Shown: in pieces, positions 13,995 to 20,622 of the stretch
Numbering within the stretch: the stretch's first letter is position 1
How the letters are laid out: each line of letters begins with the position of its first letter
From: JdFR-22 sp046537735
Lineage (GTDB): Archaea > Halobacteriota > Archaeoglobi > Archaeoglobales > Archaeoglobaceae
Reading direction: 5' to 3'
Length of the DNA: 20,718 nucleotides
NCBI GenBank assembly: GCA_046537735.1
Contig: JBKHKH010000022.1
Location: 1-20,718, forward strand
Made by a program: the position numbers and the translations under genes
The notes under the pieces: model-generated
What the model saw: only the letters and a program-made list of their open reading frames with translations
Database searches by the model: none
What the model was told of the DNA's origin: nothing

Positions 13995-14777
13995 CTATTT
14001 CACGTTCTTAAAGGTTATCTCTACCAGGGGGTGGGGAACATCTTCGATAACCTCTACATCCCTTAAGGATTTTAACCCTTTTTTCTTGGCCAGTCTTTCA
14101 ATACCCAACTCTATCTCAGTCGGTACTATAATGATATAAGAGTCCAGCTTTCTGAATCCAATTCTTCTTGCAGCGACCACCCTGTGATGTCCGTCAACCA
14201 CAAAATACCAGCTGCCCTTTTTGATGGTCACGATGGGCTCAGCTAAACCCCTCCTCAGCTCATAAACTCTTCCCTTGAGCTCATCAGCATAAACTTTGGT
14301 CTGGGTGGGTATCAATCTCTTAACATCCACAAAGCCATGCTCAATGCTGGCCTCAATATTGTGCACCTTTTCAATGGTTCTCTTGAGCTTCTCCACTTTA
14401 TCGGGGTCCGCTCTCTCGATCTGACTTCTGATCACATCGGAATTGGATATAATTCCCTTGATTCTCTCCTTATCATCCACTACAGGGAGCTTTGAGTGGC
14501 CGGACCGGAACATGACTCTGGCTGCATCCCTCAAATCCATATATTCCCTGGCAACGTATAGCTCTCGGATCATTAAATTCCTTATCTTTGTTTCCGGGTC
14601 CTGTCTTAAAAGATCGCGTGCAGAAACATAACCAATAACCCTTCTATAATAATCAAGTATAGGAAAACCGTCGTGTCCGGTGCTGCGAATGAGTGAGATG
14701 CCCTCATCTACAGTATTTTCAGGTGAGAGGGTTATCACTTCACGGGTCATGTAATCAGATACTTTTAGCTTTGTCAT
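13995..14777 (-). CDS. CBS-pair protein with ParB/sulfiredoxin-like domain
   Basis: A 260-residue protein. Residues 8-58 and 64-121 are two CBS repeats (V-S-D-Y-M-T-R-E ... G-F-P-I-L; S-K-L-P-V-V-D), which usually bind adenosyl nucleotides and regulate the attached domain. After a helical linker, residues 145-225 are a ParB-N-like domain with V-D-G-H-H-R-V-V-A-A at 194-203. That D-G-H-H-R motif is shared by ParB-fold enzymes such as the ADP-dependent free serine kinase SerK of Thermococcus as well as by DNA-partitioning proteins. No helix-turn-helix DNA-binding domain is evident, so a nucleotide-sensing enzyme is at least as likely as a partition protein. The gene heads an apparent operon with srp19 and trmG10 from a leaderless promoter. 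Confidence 0.82.
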   Translation of the reverse strand: MTKLKVSDYMTREVITLSPENTVDEGISLIRSTGHDGFPILDYYRRVIGYVSARDLLRQDPETKIRNLMIRELYVAREYMDLRDAARVMFRSGHSKLPVVDDKERIKGIISNSDVIRSQIERADPDKVEKLKRTIEKVHNIEASIEHGFVDVKRLIPTQTKVYADELKGRVYELRRGLAEPIVTIKKGSWYFVVDGHHRVVAARRIGFRKLDSYIIIVPTEIELGIERLAKKKGLKSLRDVEVIEDVPHPLVEITFKNVK

Positions 14778-14795
14778 TGGATAAAATTGGCTATT

Positions 14796-14810
14796 TGAGT
14801 ATTAAAAAGT
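14796..14810 (-). promoter_or_regulatory. Leaderless promoter of the CBS-ParB gene
   Basis: The minus strand reads CTTTTTAATACTCAA, centred about 26 bases upstream of the ATG at 14777. No ribosome binding site is present. It would drive the CBS-ParB, srp19, trmG10 run. Confidence 0.5.
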
Positions 14811-14854
14811 TTGGAGGTGGGATTAGAGGAAAGTGACCATTATCCTTAGCCAAA

Positions 14855-14869
14855 CGTTAAATACTTAAT
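14855..14869 (+). promoter_or_regulatory. Leaderless promoter of the tat genes
   Basis: CGTTAAATACTTAAT is centred about 25 bases before the ATG at 14887, and no Shine-Dalgarno is present, so the first tat gene is probably leaderless. The second has a strong internal ribosome binding site. Confidence 0.5.
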
Positions 14870-14886
14870 TGATAGACATATAATTA

Positions 14887-15321
14887 ATGTTCGGCTGGGG
14901 AGAAATAGGGATAATCATAGTGCTGGCGATAGTACTGCTGGGACCAGATAAGCTTCCTGAGGCAGCCAGGAAAATGGGTAAAATATACGCTGAGTACAAT
15001 AATGCAAAGAAAAGATTTGAGATGGAAGTTTTCCAGGGCCAAGACATTAGCAAGGATATCCGCAAGGACATTCCGCAGAAAGACTTTCTAGAGAGGATGT
15101 CCCAGAAAAAGTTTAATTCATTGAAAAAGGACATATCATCTAACATTACAGATACAACGAAAAATTATTTAAATACTGAAAGCTATAATAATAAGTTAGA
15201 CGAAAATGAGAGCGCCAATAAAGTTTCCACATCGTCTGCTTCATCCCAAAACAGAGATGATGCAGGTGAGAGTGCTGGAGAAAGTAAAAGTGAAGAGAAG
15301 AGAAATAAAGAAGAAAAATAA
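14887..15321 (+). CDS. TatB-like subunit of the twin-arginine translocase
   Basis: A 144-residue protein of the TatA/B family. It has a short N-terminal membrane helix (I-G-I-I-I-V-L-A-I-V-L-L), then the hinge L-G-P-D-K-L-P-E-A-A-R, then an amphipathic helix with M-G-K-I-Y-A-E-Y. The G-P hinge is closer to bacterial TatB than to TatA, whose hinge is F-G-x-x-K-L-P as in the next gene. Beyond residue 50 the protein is long, polar, and rich in Asn, Ser, Lys and Glu, unlike its neighbour. Many archaea have only TatA and TatC, so a distinct B-like paralogue may help receptor assembly; that is inference. TatC is not in the window. Confidence 0.85.
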   Translation: MFGWGEIGIIIVLAIVLLGPDKLPEAARKMGKIYAEYNNAKKRFEMEVFQGQDISKDIRKDIPQKDFLERMSQKKFNSLKKDISSNITDTTKNYLNTESYNNKLDENESANKVSTSSASSQNRDDAGESAGESKSEEKRNKEEK

Positions 15322-15364
15322 CTATGTTTATTTAGGTTTTCCCTGAATTGAGGAGGAAATAAAA

Positions 15365-15685
15365 ATGATGATGCCTGGACCGCAAGAACTAATATTGATC
15401 TTTGTAGTTATTTTCCTGCTATTTGGGGCCAGTAAATTACCTCAGCTCGCCAGGAGCATGGGTAAGAGCATGGGTGAGTTCAAAAAAGCTCAAAGAGAAG
15501 CCGAAATCGAGCTACAGGAATTTGAGAAAGAAGTGAAAGAAGGAAAACACAAGCCAAAGGAGAGAAGAGAGAAACTGGAGAAGATGGCCAGAGATATGGG
15601 TATCGAAGATATCGAAGGAAAGACTGACGATGAGTTGCTCGAAGAGATCAGGAACGCTGCCCCCAAAGAGAGCGCTGAACCCTAG
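15365..15685 (+). CDS. tatA: Sec-independent protein translocase TatA
   Basis: TatA of 106 residues, the pore-forming subunit that moves folded proteins across the membrane. The membrane helix L-I-L-I-F-V-V-I-F-L-L is followed by the canonical F-G-A-S-K-L-P-Q-L-A-R-S-M-G-K hinge/amphipathic helix and then a charged Glu/Lys-rich tail. Three consecutive ATG codons occur at 15365, 15368 and 15371; AGGAGG at 15351-15356 best fits the first (eight-base spacing). It follows the TatB-like gene by 43 bases and is probably co-transcribed. A T-run directly after the stop marks the operon's end. Confidence 0.93.
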   Translation: MMMPGPQELILIFVVIFLLFGASKLPQLARSMGKSMGEFKKAQREAEIELQEFEKEVKEGKHKPKERREKLEKMARDMGIEDIEGKTDDELLEEIRNAAPKESAEP

Positions 15686-15782
15686 AGCTTTTTTATATAT
15701 TCTTTAATTAATTTAAATATATTTCAAAATTAAATTTTTATTAACTTTAAAAATTTTATTAAACTTTACTTTATTGCTCTTT
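15686..15782. terminator. AT-rich bidirectional termination region
   Basis: This 97-base convergent gap between tatA and arvC is overwhelmingly A and T. CTTTTTT follows the tatA stop by three bases and several T-runs read on each strand, as expected for archaeal intrinsic termination. It contains no stable GC stem. Confidence 0.55.
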
Positions 15783-16148
15783 CTACTCTCTCTTCTTTTT
15801 TGATTTCTTGGATAATCTTTTATCTCTTAAAAGGGAGGGTAAATGGATCAGGTACTTTCCGTCCTGCTGCAGGGATATGATTATCTCTTCCCGGGATAAC
15901 ACTTTGTCCAGATTTATTTCGTATTGACCGGGTGCCACTATTCTTACTGTCTCCATTCCCATTTCTTCTGCGATCTGGTTCTTTACTTCTTCCGCCTTTT
16001 CTTCTACATCCACTGCTTCTTCTTTCTCTTCCTCTTCTCTCTTCTTGGGTACATAGAGGAACTTATTGTTGCCGCACTCACAACCTTTTAGAATTTGCAT
16101 GTCCCCATCCACGAACTCTTTTCCGCACTCGGTACATCTGTGGGGCAT
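15783..16148 (-). CDS. arvC: ArvC/OapC-family zinc-ribbon protein
   Basis: A 121-residue protein with an N-terminal zinc ribbon, C5-T-E-C8 and C23-E-C25, in the family pattern H-R-C-x2-C-G-x2-F-x-D-G ... G-C-x-C-G-N-x-K-F-L-Y-V. A Glu/Lys-rich linker follows, then a small domain (R-I-V-A-P-G-Q-Y-E-I-N-L), and a basic tail. It is the third gene of the arvABC (oapABC) cluster, reported to drive extracellular vesicle formation in Haloferax and conserved in euryarchaea. A GAGGT motif precedes the ATG, within a GAGGTCT-GAGGTCT duplication. The cluster identity supports the name; the biochemical role of ArvC itself is not established. Confidence 0.88.
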   Translation of the reverse strand: MPHRCTECGKEFVDGDMQILKGCECGNNKFLYVPKKREEEEKEEAVDVEEKAEEVKNQIAEEMGMETVRIVAPGQYEINLDKVLSREEIIISLQQDGKYLIHLPSLLRDKRLSKKSKKKRE

Positions 16149-16168
16149 ATCTAGACCTCAGACCTCGA

Positions 16169-16531
16169 TTATCCTTCAAAACTGACCATGGTTTCTATCA
16201 AGTCATTTTGCCTTTTAAGCGTTTTCAACCTGTTCGCTGGTCCAATAACTGTTAAACGGCCTTTGGCTTTCCCAAAAAGCTTTCCAAAAAAGTTCGCTGT
16301 CTTCTGCCTGTATGTTTCCACTTCAATTCCCAGGAATTCATCGTGATCTATCTCTATCATGGTCATTTCGATTAATCTTGCTTCCTCTTCGGGGGTCAAT
16401 CCCGATTCAAGAACAACTATCCTCCCTTTCTTAACTTCCTCAATGATCATTTTCAGTTTTTCCATAGAGGCCATCTTATCCAGTCTGTCTTTGGATACCA
16501 TGTTCAGTTGTACACCTTCCATATCTATCAC
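16169..16531 (-). CDS. arvB: ArvB/OapB protein (DUF2073 family)
   Basis: A 120-residue protein resembling DUF2073. The order is helical (M-A-S-M-E-K-L-K-M-I-I-E-E-V), then I-V-V-L-E-S-G-L-T-P-E-E-E-A-R-L-I, then a beta segment with I-D-H-D-E-F-L-G-I-E, then R-L-T-V-I-G-P-A-N-R-L-K. It has no recognisable catalytic motif. The frame starts at a GTG whose GTGA overlaps the arvA TGA by four bases, with an AGAGGT ribosome binding site; an ATG three codons later is the alternative start. The tight overlap with the GTPase gene argues for a physical partner. Confidence 0.87.
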   Translation of the reverse strand: MIDMEGVQLNMVSKDRLDKMASMEKLKMIIEEVKKGRIVVLESGLTPEEEARLIEMTMIEIDHDEFLGIEVETYRQKTANFFGKLFGKAKGRLTVIGPANRLKTLKRQNDLIETMVSFEG

Positions 16532-17163
16532 CCGAACCTCTCTGCCAGCGATTTATACAGGCTATCTATATTTAGACCCTTCAAAGCTGAAATAGGGACA
16601 ACCGGGTGCTGAGGAAAAGCAGATTTTATTCTGGCAGGTGATGCAGTGGGCAAGTCAATTTTATTGGCCACGATCAATAACGGGAGATCTCTTGCTTCTA
16701 TATTCCCCACTACTGTCACGTTGATCTGAGTAAATGGATCGTCAGCTGAATCCATGATCAGCAAAACACCATCAAGATCGTCGAGCCATTTAATTGCCTC
16801 AATAACACCTTCGGTAGCTTCTTTAGCCCTTCTTTTCGCTTCTGCTTCGCTCATTCCATGTTTTAAGAACTCATGAAAATCGATTTTGGTTGCCAGGCCA
16901 GGAGTATCGATGACATCAAGGTTGAGTGACTTACCATCCACTTCTATTTTGACTTCTTCTCTGAGCCTTGACCTTCTGGTCTCGTGAGGAACGTCACTTG
17001 CAGAGCCCATTATGTCTCCAGTCCAGTCTCTCAAAATACGGTTGGCAAGAGTGGTTTTACCGGCATTAGGGGGTCCATAAATCCCAATTCTCATCTTGTC
17101 CTTCTTGAAGAACCATTTGAAAATGAAACCAAATTTTCTTCTTATTCTGAGTGCCATTCCCAT
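16528..17163 (-). CDS. arvA: ArvA/OapA small GTPase, archaeal vesicle GTPase
   Basis: An Era/Ras-like GTPase of 211 residues. The G boxes are all present: G1 G-P-P-N-A-G-K-T-T (30-38), G3 D86-T-P-G, G4 N167-K-I-D, and G5 S-A-L-K (192-195). Residues 1-23 form a separate basic and aromatic segment (R-I-R-R-K-F-G-F-I-F-K-W-F-F-K-K) that could lie on a membrane as an amphipathic helix. The euryarchaeal homologue ArvA drives extracellular vesicle formation, and arvB and arvC follow in the same order here. The start has GAGGGG upstream and a promoter of its own. This is a complete cluster. Confidence 0.92.
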   Translation of the reverse strand: MGMALRIRRKFGFIFKWFFKKDKMRIGIYGPPNAGKTTLANRILRDWTGDIMGSASDVPHETRRSRLREEVKIEVDGKSLNLDVIDTPGLATKIDFHEFLKHGMSEAEAKRRAKEATEGVIEAIKWLDDLDGVLLIMDSADDPFTQINVTVVGNIEARDLPLLIVANKIDLPTASPARIKSAFPQHPVVPISALKGLNIDSLYKSLAERFG

Positions 17164-17195
17164 TTAATTCCCCTCTGTGGTTACTGTCCGCACAT

Positions 17196-17211
17196 GATAA
17201 TTAAAATTTAT
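17196..17211 (-). promoter_or_regulatory. Promoter of arvABC
   Basis: The minus strand reads ATAAATTTTAATTATC, centred about 40 bases before the arvA ATG. Transcription would begin near 17178, leaving a leader of about 15 bases that contains the GAGGGG ribosome binding site. This allows arvABC to be expressed apart from the ferredoxin gene. Confidence 0.5.
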
Positions 17212-17215
17212 GCTT

Positions 17216-17392
17216 TCAATCCAGCAATATCGCCTCATTGGGACAAACATCAACACAAACTCCACAATCTGTGCAAGTATCTTGATCGACCTCCGCAAGA
17301 CCATCCAGTTCAATGGAGCCCAGTGGGCATACGTCCACACAAAGCCCGCAGCCATTACAGAGTCTTTGATCGATCCTTAAAGGCGGAGCCAT
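17216..17392 (-). CDS. 58-residue 2[4Fe-4S] ferredoxin
   Basis: A small bacterial-type ferredoxin. Two perfect cluster motifs are present: C12-N-G-C-G-L-C-V-D-V-C-P and C40-T-D-C-G-V-C-V-D-V-C-P, each C-x2-C-x2-C-x3-C-P, giving two [4Fe-4S] clusters for low-potential electron transfer. The ATG follows the TAG of the upstream gene by six bases; a purine-rich TAGAG is the only ribosome-binding candidate, so translation may be coupled. It lies between a surface-exposed protein gene and the vesicle GTPase cluster, an unusual place for a ferredoxin. No redox enzyme is near. The reading frame is certain; its partner is unknown. Confidence 0.93.
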   Translation of the reverse strand: MAPPLRIDQRLCNGCGLCVDVCPLGSIELDGLAEVDQDTCTDCGVCVDVCPNEAILLD

Positions 17393-17398
17393 TTAACT

Positions 17399-18304
17399 CT
17401 ATTCTGGATTTATTGTAAGCGATTCATTTCCCATTTCGCCTTCATCTTCTACTTGCTCTAAGGTCATCACTGGCTTCATTTTGGGCTGAGCCTGCAGTAA
17501 TTTGGTAAAGTTCGAATCCCGCATGGTGACCGTACCGAAGTTGTCCTCGTAGTTGGTATGGTTATAATATTCGGTCACGTTGGAGTCGATAAATCCTCCC
17601 TGGCTACTCTTGAAATGCATGGCCACTATCTTTTCGTACACACCGTCGTTGGTCCTGATACCTTCCATATAGAAATCGGTGTAGTCGGTAAAATTACCGC
17701 TCATCAACCCCTGAGCACTCTCTCCCAGGAACATAAAAACCACATTGAATTCTCCCGGGACTCTGGAAACATAATCGCTGTATTCAGATCGGCTACTGGC
17801 AGAGACCAGATCAATGGACGAGCTCACATGCTTTTGAGTTCCAATAATGAAAGGCGATGTCTCAGGAGTCATCATTATGTCGTTGCTGGTCTTCACCTTG
17901 AAACCGCTGTAATTCCCTTCCTGGCCACTATAGTATAATTTGGTCCGGTTCACGTCAATAAGATAGAGTAGACCGTCGTTATAGCCAGCTACAAGGAAAC
18001 CATTCAATTCCTGGAACTCTCCCATCTTGGAGAACACCTCTGGGTAATAGTTGTTATTTATGATATTATGGGTGTAATCCAACAGCCTCTCATCCTCTGT
18101 ATCAACAGGACTGGTGTATATAATCTGACTGGTGCCCGAAGGCAACATATCCATCCATTCATGAAGACCACTACACGTATATTTGACATCTCGTTTATTG
18201 TTGCTGTTACCTCCAGGCATCATAGCAAAGACGCTACCGATCATTATGAGAGCCAGTAATATTGCAAGCAATCGTGCTGACTTTTTCTCCATTCTCTTGG
18301 CCAT
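17399..18304 (-). CDS. Membrane-anchored extracellular protein, unknown, glycosylation-rich
   Basis: I do not recognise this family. From the ATG at 18304 the protein has 301 residues. It opens with basic M-A-K-R-M-E-K-K, then a hydrophobic segment (L-L-A-I-L-L-A-L-I-M-I-G-S-V-F-A), an uncleaved anchor or signal peptide. The rest is soluble and carries seven N-x-S/T sequons, consistent with exposure outside the cell and N-glycosylation. One cysteine (K-Y-T-C) follows the anchor by about 20 residues, too far for a standard lipobox. The frame is open to an earlier ATG at 18391, but a TATA-like element at 18325-18340 and GAGGAT before 18304 favour the shorter start. It heads a run with the ferredoxin and arvABC. 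Confidence 0.75.
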   Translation of the reverse strand: MAKRMEKKSARLLAILLALIMIGSVFAMMPGGNSNNKRDVKYTCSGLHEWMDMLPSGTSQIIYTSPVDTEDERLLDYTHNIINNNYYPEVFSKMGEFQELNGFLVAGYNDGLLYLIDVNRTKLYYSGQEGNYSGFKVKTSNDIMMTPETSPFIIGTQKHVSSSIDLVSASSRSEYSDYVSRVPGEFNVVFMFLGESAQGLMSGNFTDYTDFYMEGIRTNDGVYEKIVAMHFKSSQGGFIDSNVTEYYNHTNYEDNFGTVTMRDSNFTKLLQAQPKMKPVMTLEQVEDEGEMGNESLTINPE

Positions 18305-18324
18305 ATCCTCATACTGCAAGAAAA

Positions 18325-18340
18325 GAAAAGATAAAACTTT
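18325..18340 (-). promoter_or_regulatory. Promoter of the extracellular-protein gene
   Basis: The minus strand reads AAAAGTTTTATCTTTT, centred about 28 bases upstream of the ATG at 18304. This geometry supports the shorter start over the longer open frame. Confidence 0.45.
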
Positions 18341-18402
18341 TGGTGAAGAACTGCAGAGCAAAAAATGAACTGTGAGAAAAATTCTTATCATACAATATTT
18401 AA

Positions 18403-19617
18403 GTGAAGGTGATGGTTGCAGGTGAGAGGTCAGAAAAAAAAGTTGATGCAGATACCACTCTTCTCATAGAGGGTGACGCTGATCTTCAGTTAATATCCGG
18501 AGAGGCGGAAGTGTTTGGTTGCCCTGTGACCAAAGCCCACATCGTCAAGGGAAAAGTGACCCCCTTTTACTTTGAGGAGGATTCTATAATAAAACTAAGA
18601 GGTAACTCTATTCCCGTAAAAGGATCTACAATACCAGACAGCTGGAAAGAATTGGCCAGAGAAGCTTACAAAAAGATCTTTCTCTTTGGAAGTTCTGACA
18701 AAGGGAAGAGCAGTCTCGCCACTTATCTCTTGAATAAAAGAGAAGATATTGAATGGGCTATCGATCTGGACATTGGCCAGTCCAGCGTAGCCCATCCCTG
18801 CGCCATGGGCGTTTCCAGAGTAGAGGAAAAGATAATTTCTTTATCTCAGGCCAAAATGCATGACGGATATTTCACAGGTTCTACATCACCTACAGGAAAC
18901 GAGATGAAGTGCTTGCGGGGCGTAAAGAGGCTGAACTCTCTTACTGCTGGTGAGGGGGCAGTAATAGATACTACAGGGTGGACAAGCGGCAAGAGGGCCA
19001 GAGATTATAAACTGACCAAACTGGAGATCTTGAATCCGGATGTGATAATTTGTTTTGAGCAGGTACCCTATTACCTCGCCGATTATAACGTGGTCCCTGT
19101 CGAGCCCTTTGTAATGAAAAAGAGAAGCAGAGAAGTCAGGAAATCCATAAGAGAGAGTACCTATCTCCAGTGGCTGGAGGGCTCCCATATAAAAGAATTT
19201 GATTGCTCTTTAATAAATAATGCGGCCTTATTCAAGGGCGAAGAAGCCGATAGACATTTCTTAAATGAGTTGCTGGAGGAAGAGTTCCTCTTCGCAGAAA
19301 AAGGGTACGATTTCCTGAACATATATTTGAATAAAGATGTTGATGTTGGTTTCGAGCTGATCAAAGCTCTGAAAGAGATATACAATGTGGAAGACGTAAG
19401 TATCATCAACCCTCATCAATTCAAAGGTGTTCTGGCAGGTCTATACGGTGGGAAGTATCTTGGAATGGGTGTGGTAGAAGAAGTGGATATAATGAAAAGG
19501 ACCATAACCGTCCGAGCTCCCGTAAAAGAGAAAATAACCCGTATAGAGCTGGGAATGCTGAAACTGGAGGATGGAACGGAAGGTGCAGCGAACATTCCTA
19601 AAAGATTTTATTGGTGA
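18403..19617 (+). CDS. clp1: Clp1-type polynucleotide 5'-hydroxyl kinase
   Basis: A 404-residue RNA/DNA 5'-OH kinase of the Clp1/Grc3/Nol9 family; the Pyrococcus homologue phosphorylates 5'-OH RNA and DNA. Domain order is an N-terminal beta domain (1-75), a P-loop kinase core, and a C-terminal beta domain. The P-loop is G96-S-S-D-K-G-K-S-S104, the clasp/Walker-B-like motif is D121-L-D-I-G-Q-S-S, and V-I-D-T-T-G-W follows near 192-198, as in Clp1/Nol9. The start is GTG at 18403; a GTG at 18409 and an ATG at 18412 lie in frame with no clear ribosome binding site to choose between them. It is divergent from the extracellular-protein gene. Confidence 0.92.
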   Translation: MKVMVAGERSEKKVDADTTLLIEGDADLQLISGEAEVFGCPVTKAHIVKGKVTPFYFEEDSIIKLRGNSIPVKGSTIPDSWKELAREAYKKIFLFGSSDKGKSSLATYLLNKREDIEWAIDLDIGQSSVAHPCAMGVSRVEEKIISLSQAKMHDGYFTGSTSPTGNEMKCLRGVKRLNSLTAGEGAVIDTTGWTSGKRARDYKLTKLEILNPDVIICFEQVPYYLADYNVVPVEPFVMKKRSREVRKSIRESTYLQWLEGSHIKEFDCSLINNAALFKGEEADRHFLNELLEEEFLFAEKGYDFLNIYLNKDVDVGFELIKALKEIYNVEDVSIINPHQFKGVLAGLYGGKYLGMGVVEEVDIMKRTITVRAPVKEKITRIELGMLKLEDGTEGAANIPKRFYW

Positions 19618-19636
19618 GGGGTCAACCTGAACACAT

Positions 19637-20023
19637 ATGATAGAGGTTAAAACCAGTAACAGGGTGGAGGTCATTGATATCACTTCCAGAGTTAGAGATG
19701 AGGTCAACAGAAGTGGGGTGGATGATGGTATCGCTGTGGTCTACACCAAACACACTACCACCGCCATAACAATCAACGAAGGAGAATCAGGGCTTAAAGA
19801 GGATATAGTGGATATATTGGAGAAAGTCATTCCCCAGGGCGGGGGATACCGGCATGACAGGATAGACAACAATGCAGACTCTCACCTGAGAGCGATGTTT
19901 ATGGGGAATAGTGTCACCGTCCCTATTGTTAATGGGAGTTTGGACCTGGGCACGTGGCAGAGCATCCTTTTTGTGGAGCTTGATGGACCCAGAAGCAGGA
20001 AAGTGGGAGTTAAAATAGTTTGA
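19637..20023 (+). CDS. yjbQ: YjbQ/UPF0047 family protein
   Basis: A 128-residue protein of the YjbQ family. The recognisable core is Y-T-K-H-T-T-T-A-I-T-I-N-E at 36-48 and D-N-N-A-D-S-H-L-R-A-M at 76-86, with the conserved histidines; the end reads V-E-L-D-G-P-R. Members have been reported with weak thiamin phosphate synthase activity, but the physiological role is not settled. It follows clp1 by 19 bases, with GAGGGGT just after the clp1 stop and ATG at 19637. Its stop overlaps the TTG start of the following methyltransferase by four bases, so translation of the pair is probably coupled. Confidence 0.93.
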   Translation: MIEVKTSNRVEVIDITSRVRDEVNRSGVDDGIAVVYTKHTTTAITINEGESGLKEDIVDILEKVIPQGGGYRHDRIDNNADSHLRAMFMGNSVTVPIVNGSLDLGTWQSILFVELDGPRSRKVGVKIV

Positions 20024-20622
20024 ACAACATTATGAGCACCAAGAAGGGACAAAAAGGGCAGAAGGATTACTACTACTATCAGGCCAAAAAGAAGGGCTAC
20101 AGGAGCAGAGCGGCCTTTAAGCTGATCCAGATGAATAAGAAATTCAGGTTGATCAAGAAGAACAGCTCCATCCTTGATCTGGGAGCCGCTCCGGGTGGAT
20201 GGAGCCAGGTAGCAGTTTCTCTGGGAGCGGATGTGGTGGCAGTGGACATCAATCCCATAAAAGAGATGGAGGGAGTCACTTTCATCAGAGGAGATATAAA
20301 CCAGGAGGAGACCCTGGACAGGATCAAGGAAGTGAAAGACCATTATGACACGGTAATTTGTGATGCATCACCCAATATTTCCGGTAACTGGAGTTTAGAT
20401 CACTTCAGGTCTGTGGAGATCGCCAGATCCGCTTTTAACGTAGCGAAAGAGGTTTTAAAGCCGGGAGGGAATTTTGTGGTCAAGATGTTCCAGGGTGAAG
20501 AGACCCAATACACCTTCAACCGGTTCAAGAGAAATTTCAAGTTCAGCAAATTGCATTCTCCGCAAGCATCAAGAAAGAGGAGTGCAGAAATCTATTTTAT
20601 CGGCAAAGGATTTCAGGACTGA
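20020..20622 (+). CDS. rlmE: FtsJ/RlmE-family 2'-O-ribose methyltransferase
   Basis: A 200-residue FtsJ-type methyltransferase with the K-D-K-E catalytic tetrad: K34 (R-A-A-F-K), D115 (C-D-A-S-P-N), K155 (V-V-K-M-F), E190 (A-E-I-Y-F). The SAM loop is D-L-G-A-A-P-G-G-W at 53-61. RlmE methylates a uridine of 23S rRNA; archaeal members may act on rRNA or, like Trm7, on tRNA, and the sequence does not decide. The frame opens with TTG at 20020, which overlaps the yjbQ stop (TTGA); ATG at 20032 is an alternative that gives 196 residues. Neither start has an ideal ribosome binding site; GGGAG at 20005-20009 slightly favours TTG. Confidence 0.92.
   Translation: MNNIMSTKKGQKGQKDYYYYQAKKKGYRSRAAFKLIQMNKKFRLIKKNSSILDLGAAPGGWSQVAVSLGADVVAVDINPIKEMEGVTFIRGDINQEETLDRIKEVKDHYDTVICDASPNISGNWSLDHFRSVEIARSAFNVAKEVLKPGGNFVVKMFQGEETQYTFNRFKRNFKFSKLHSPQASRKRSAEIYFIGKGFQD

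Noticed and set aside
17164..17355. Minus-strand 63-codon frame beginning M-A-A-G-F-V-W
   Set aside because: It is an out-of-frame reading of the ferredoxin gene at 17216-17392, which shows two perfect cluster motifs.
18305..18391. N-terminal extension of the extracellular protein to the ATG at 18391
   Set aside because: The region contains the likely promoter, and the signal/anchor segment starts just after the ATG at 18304.
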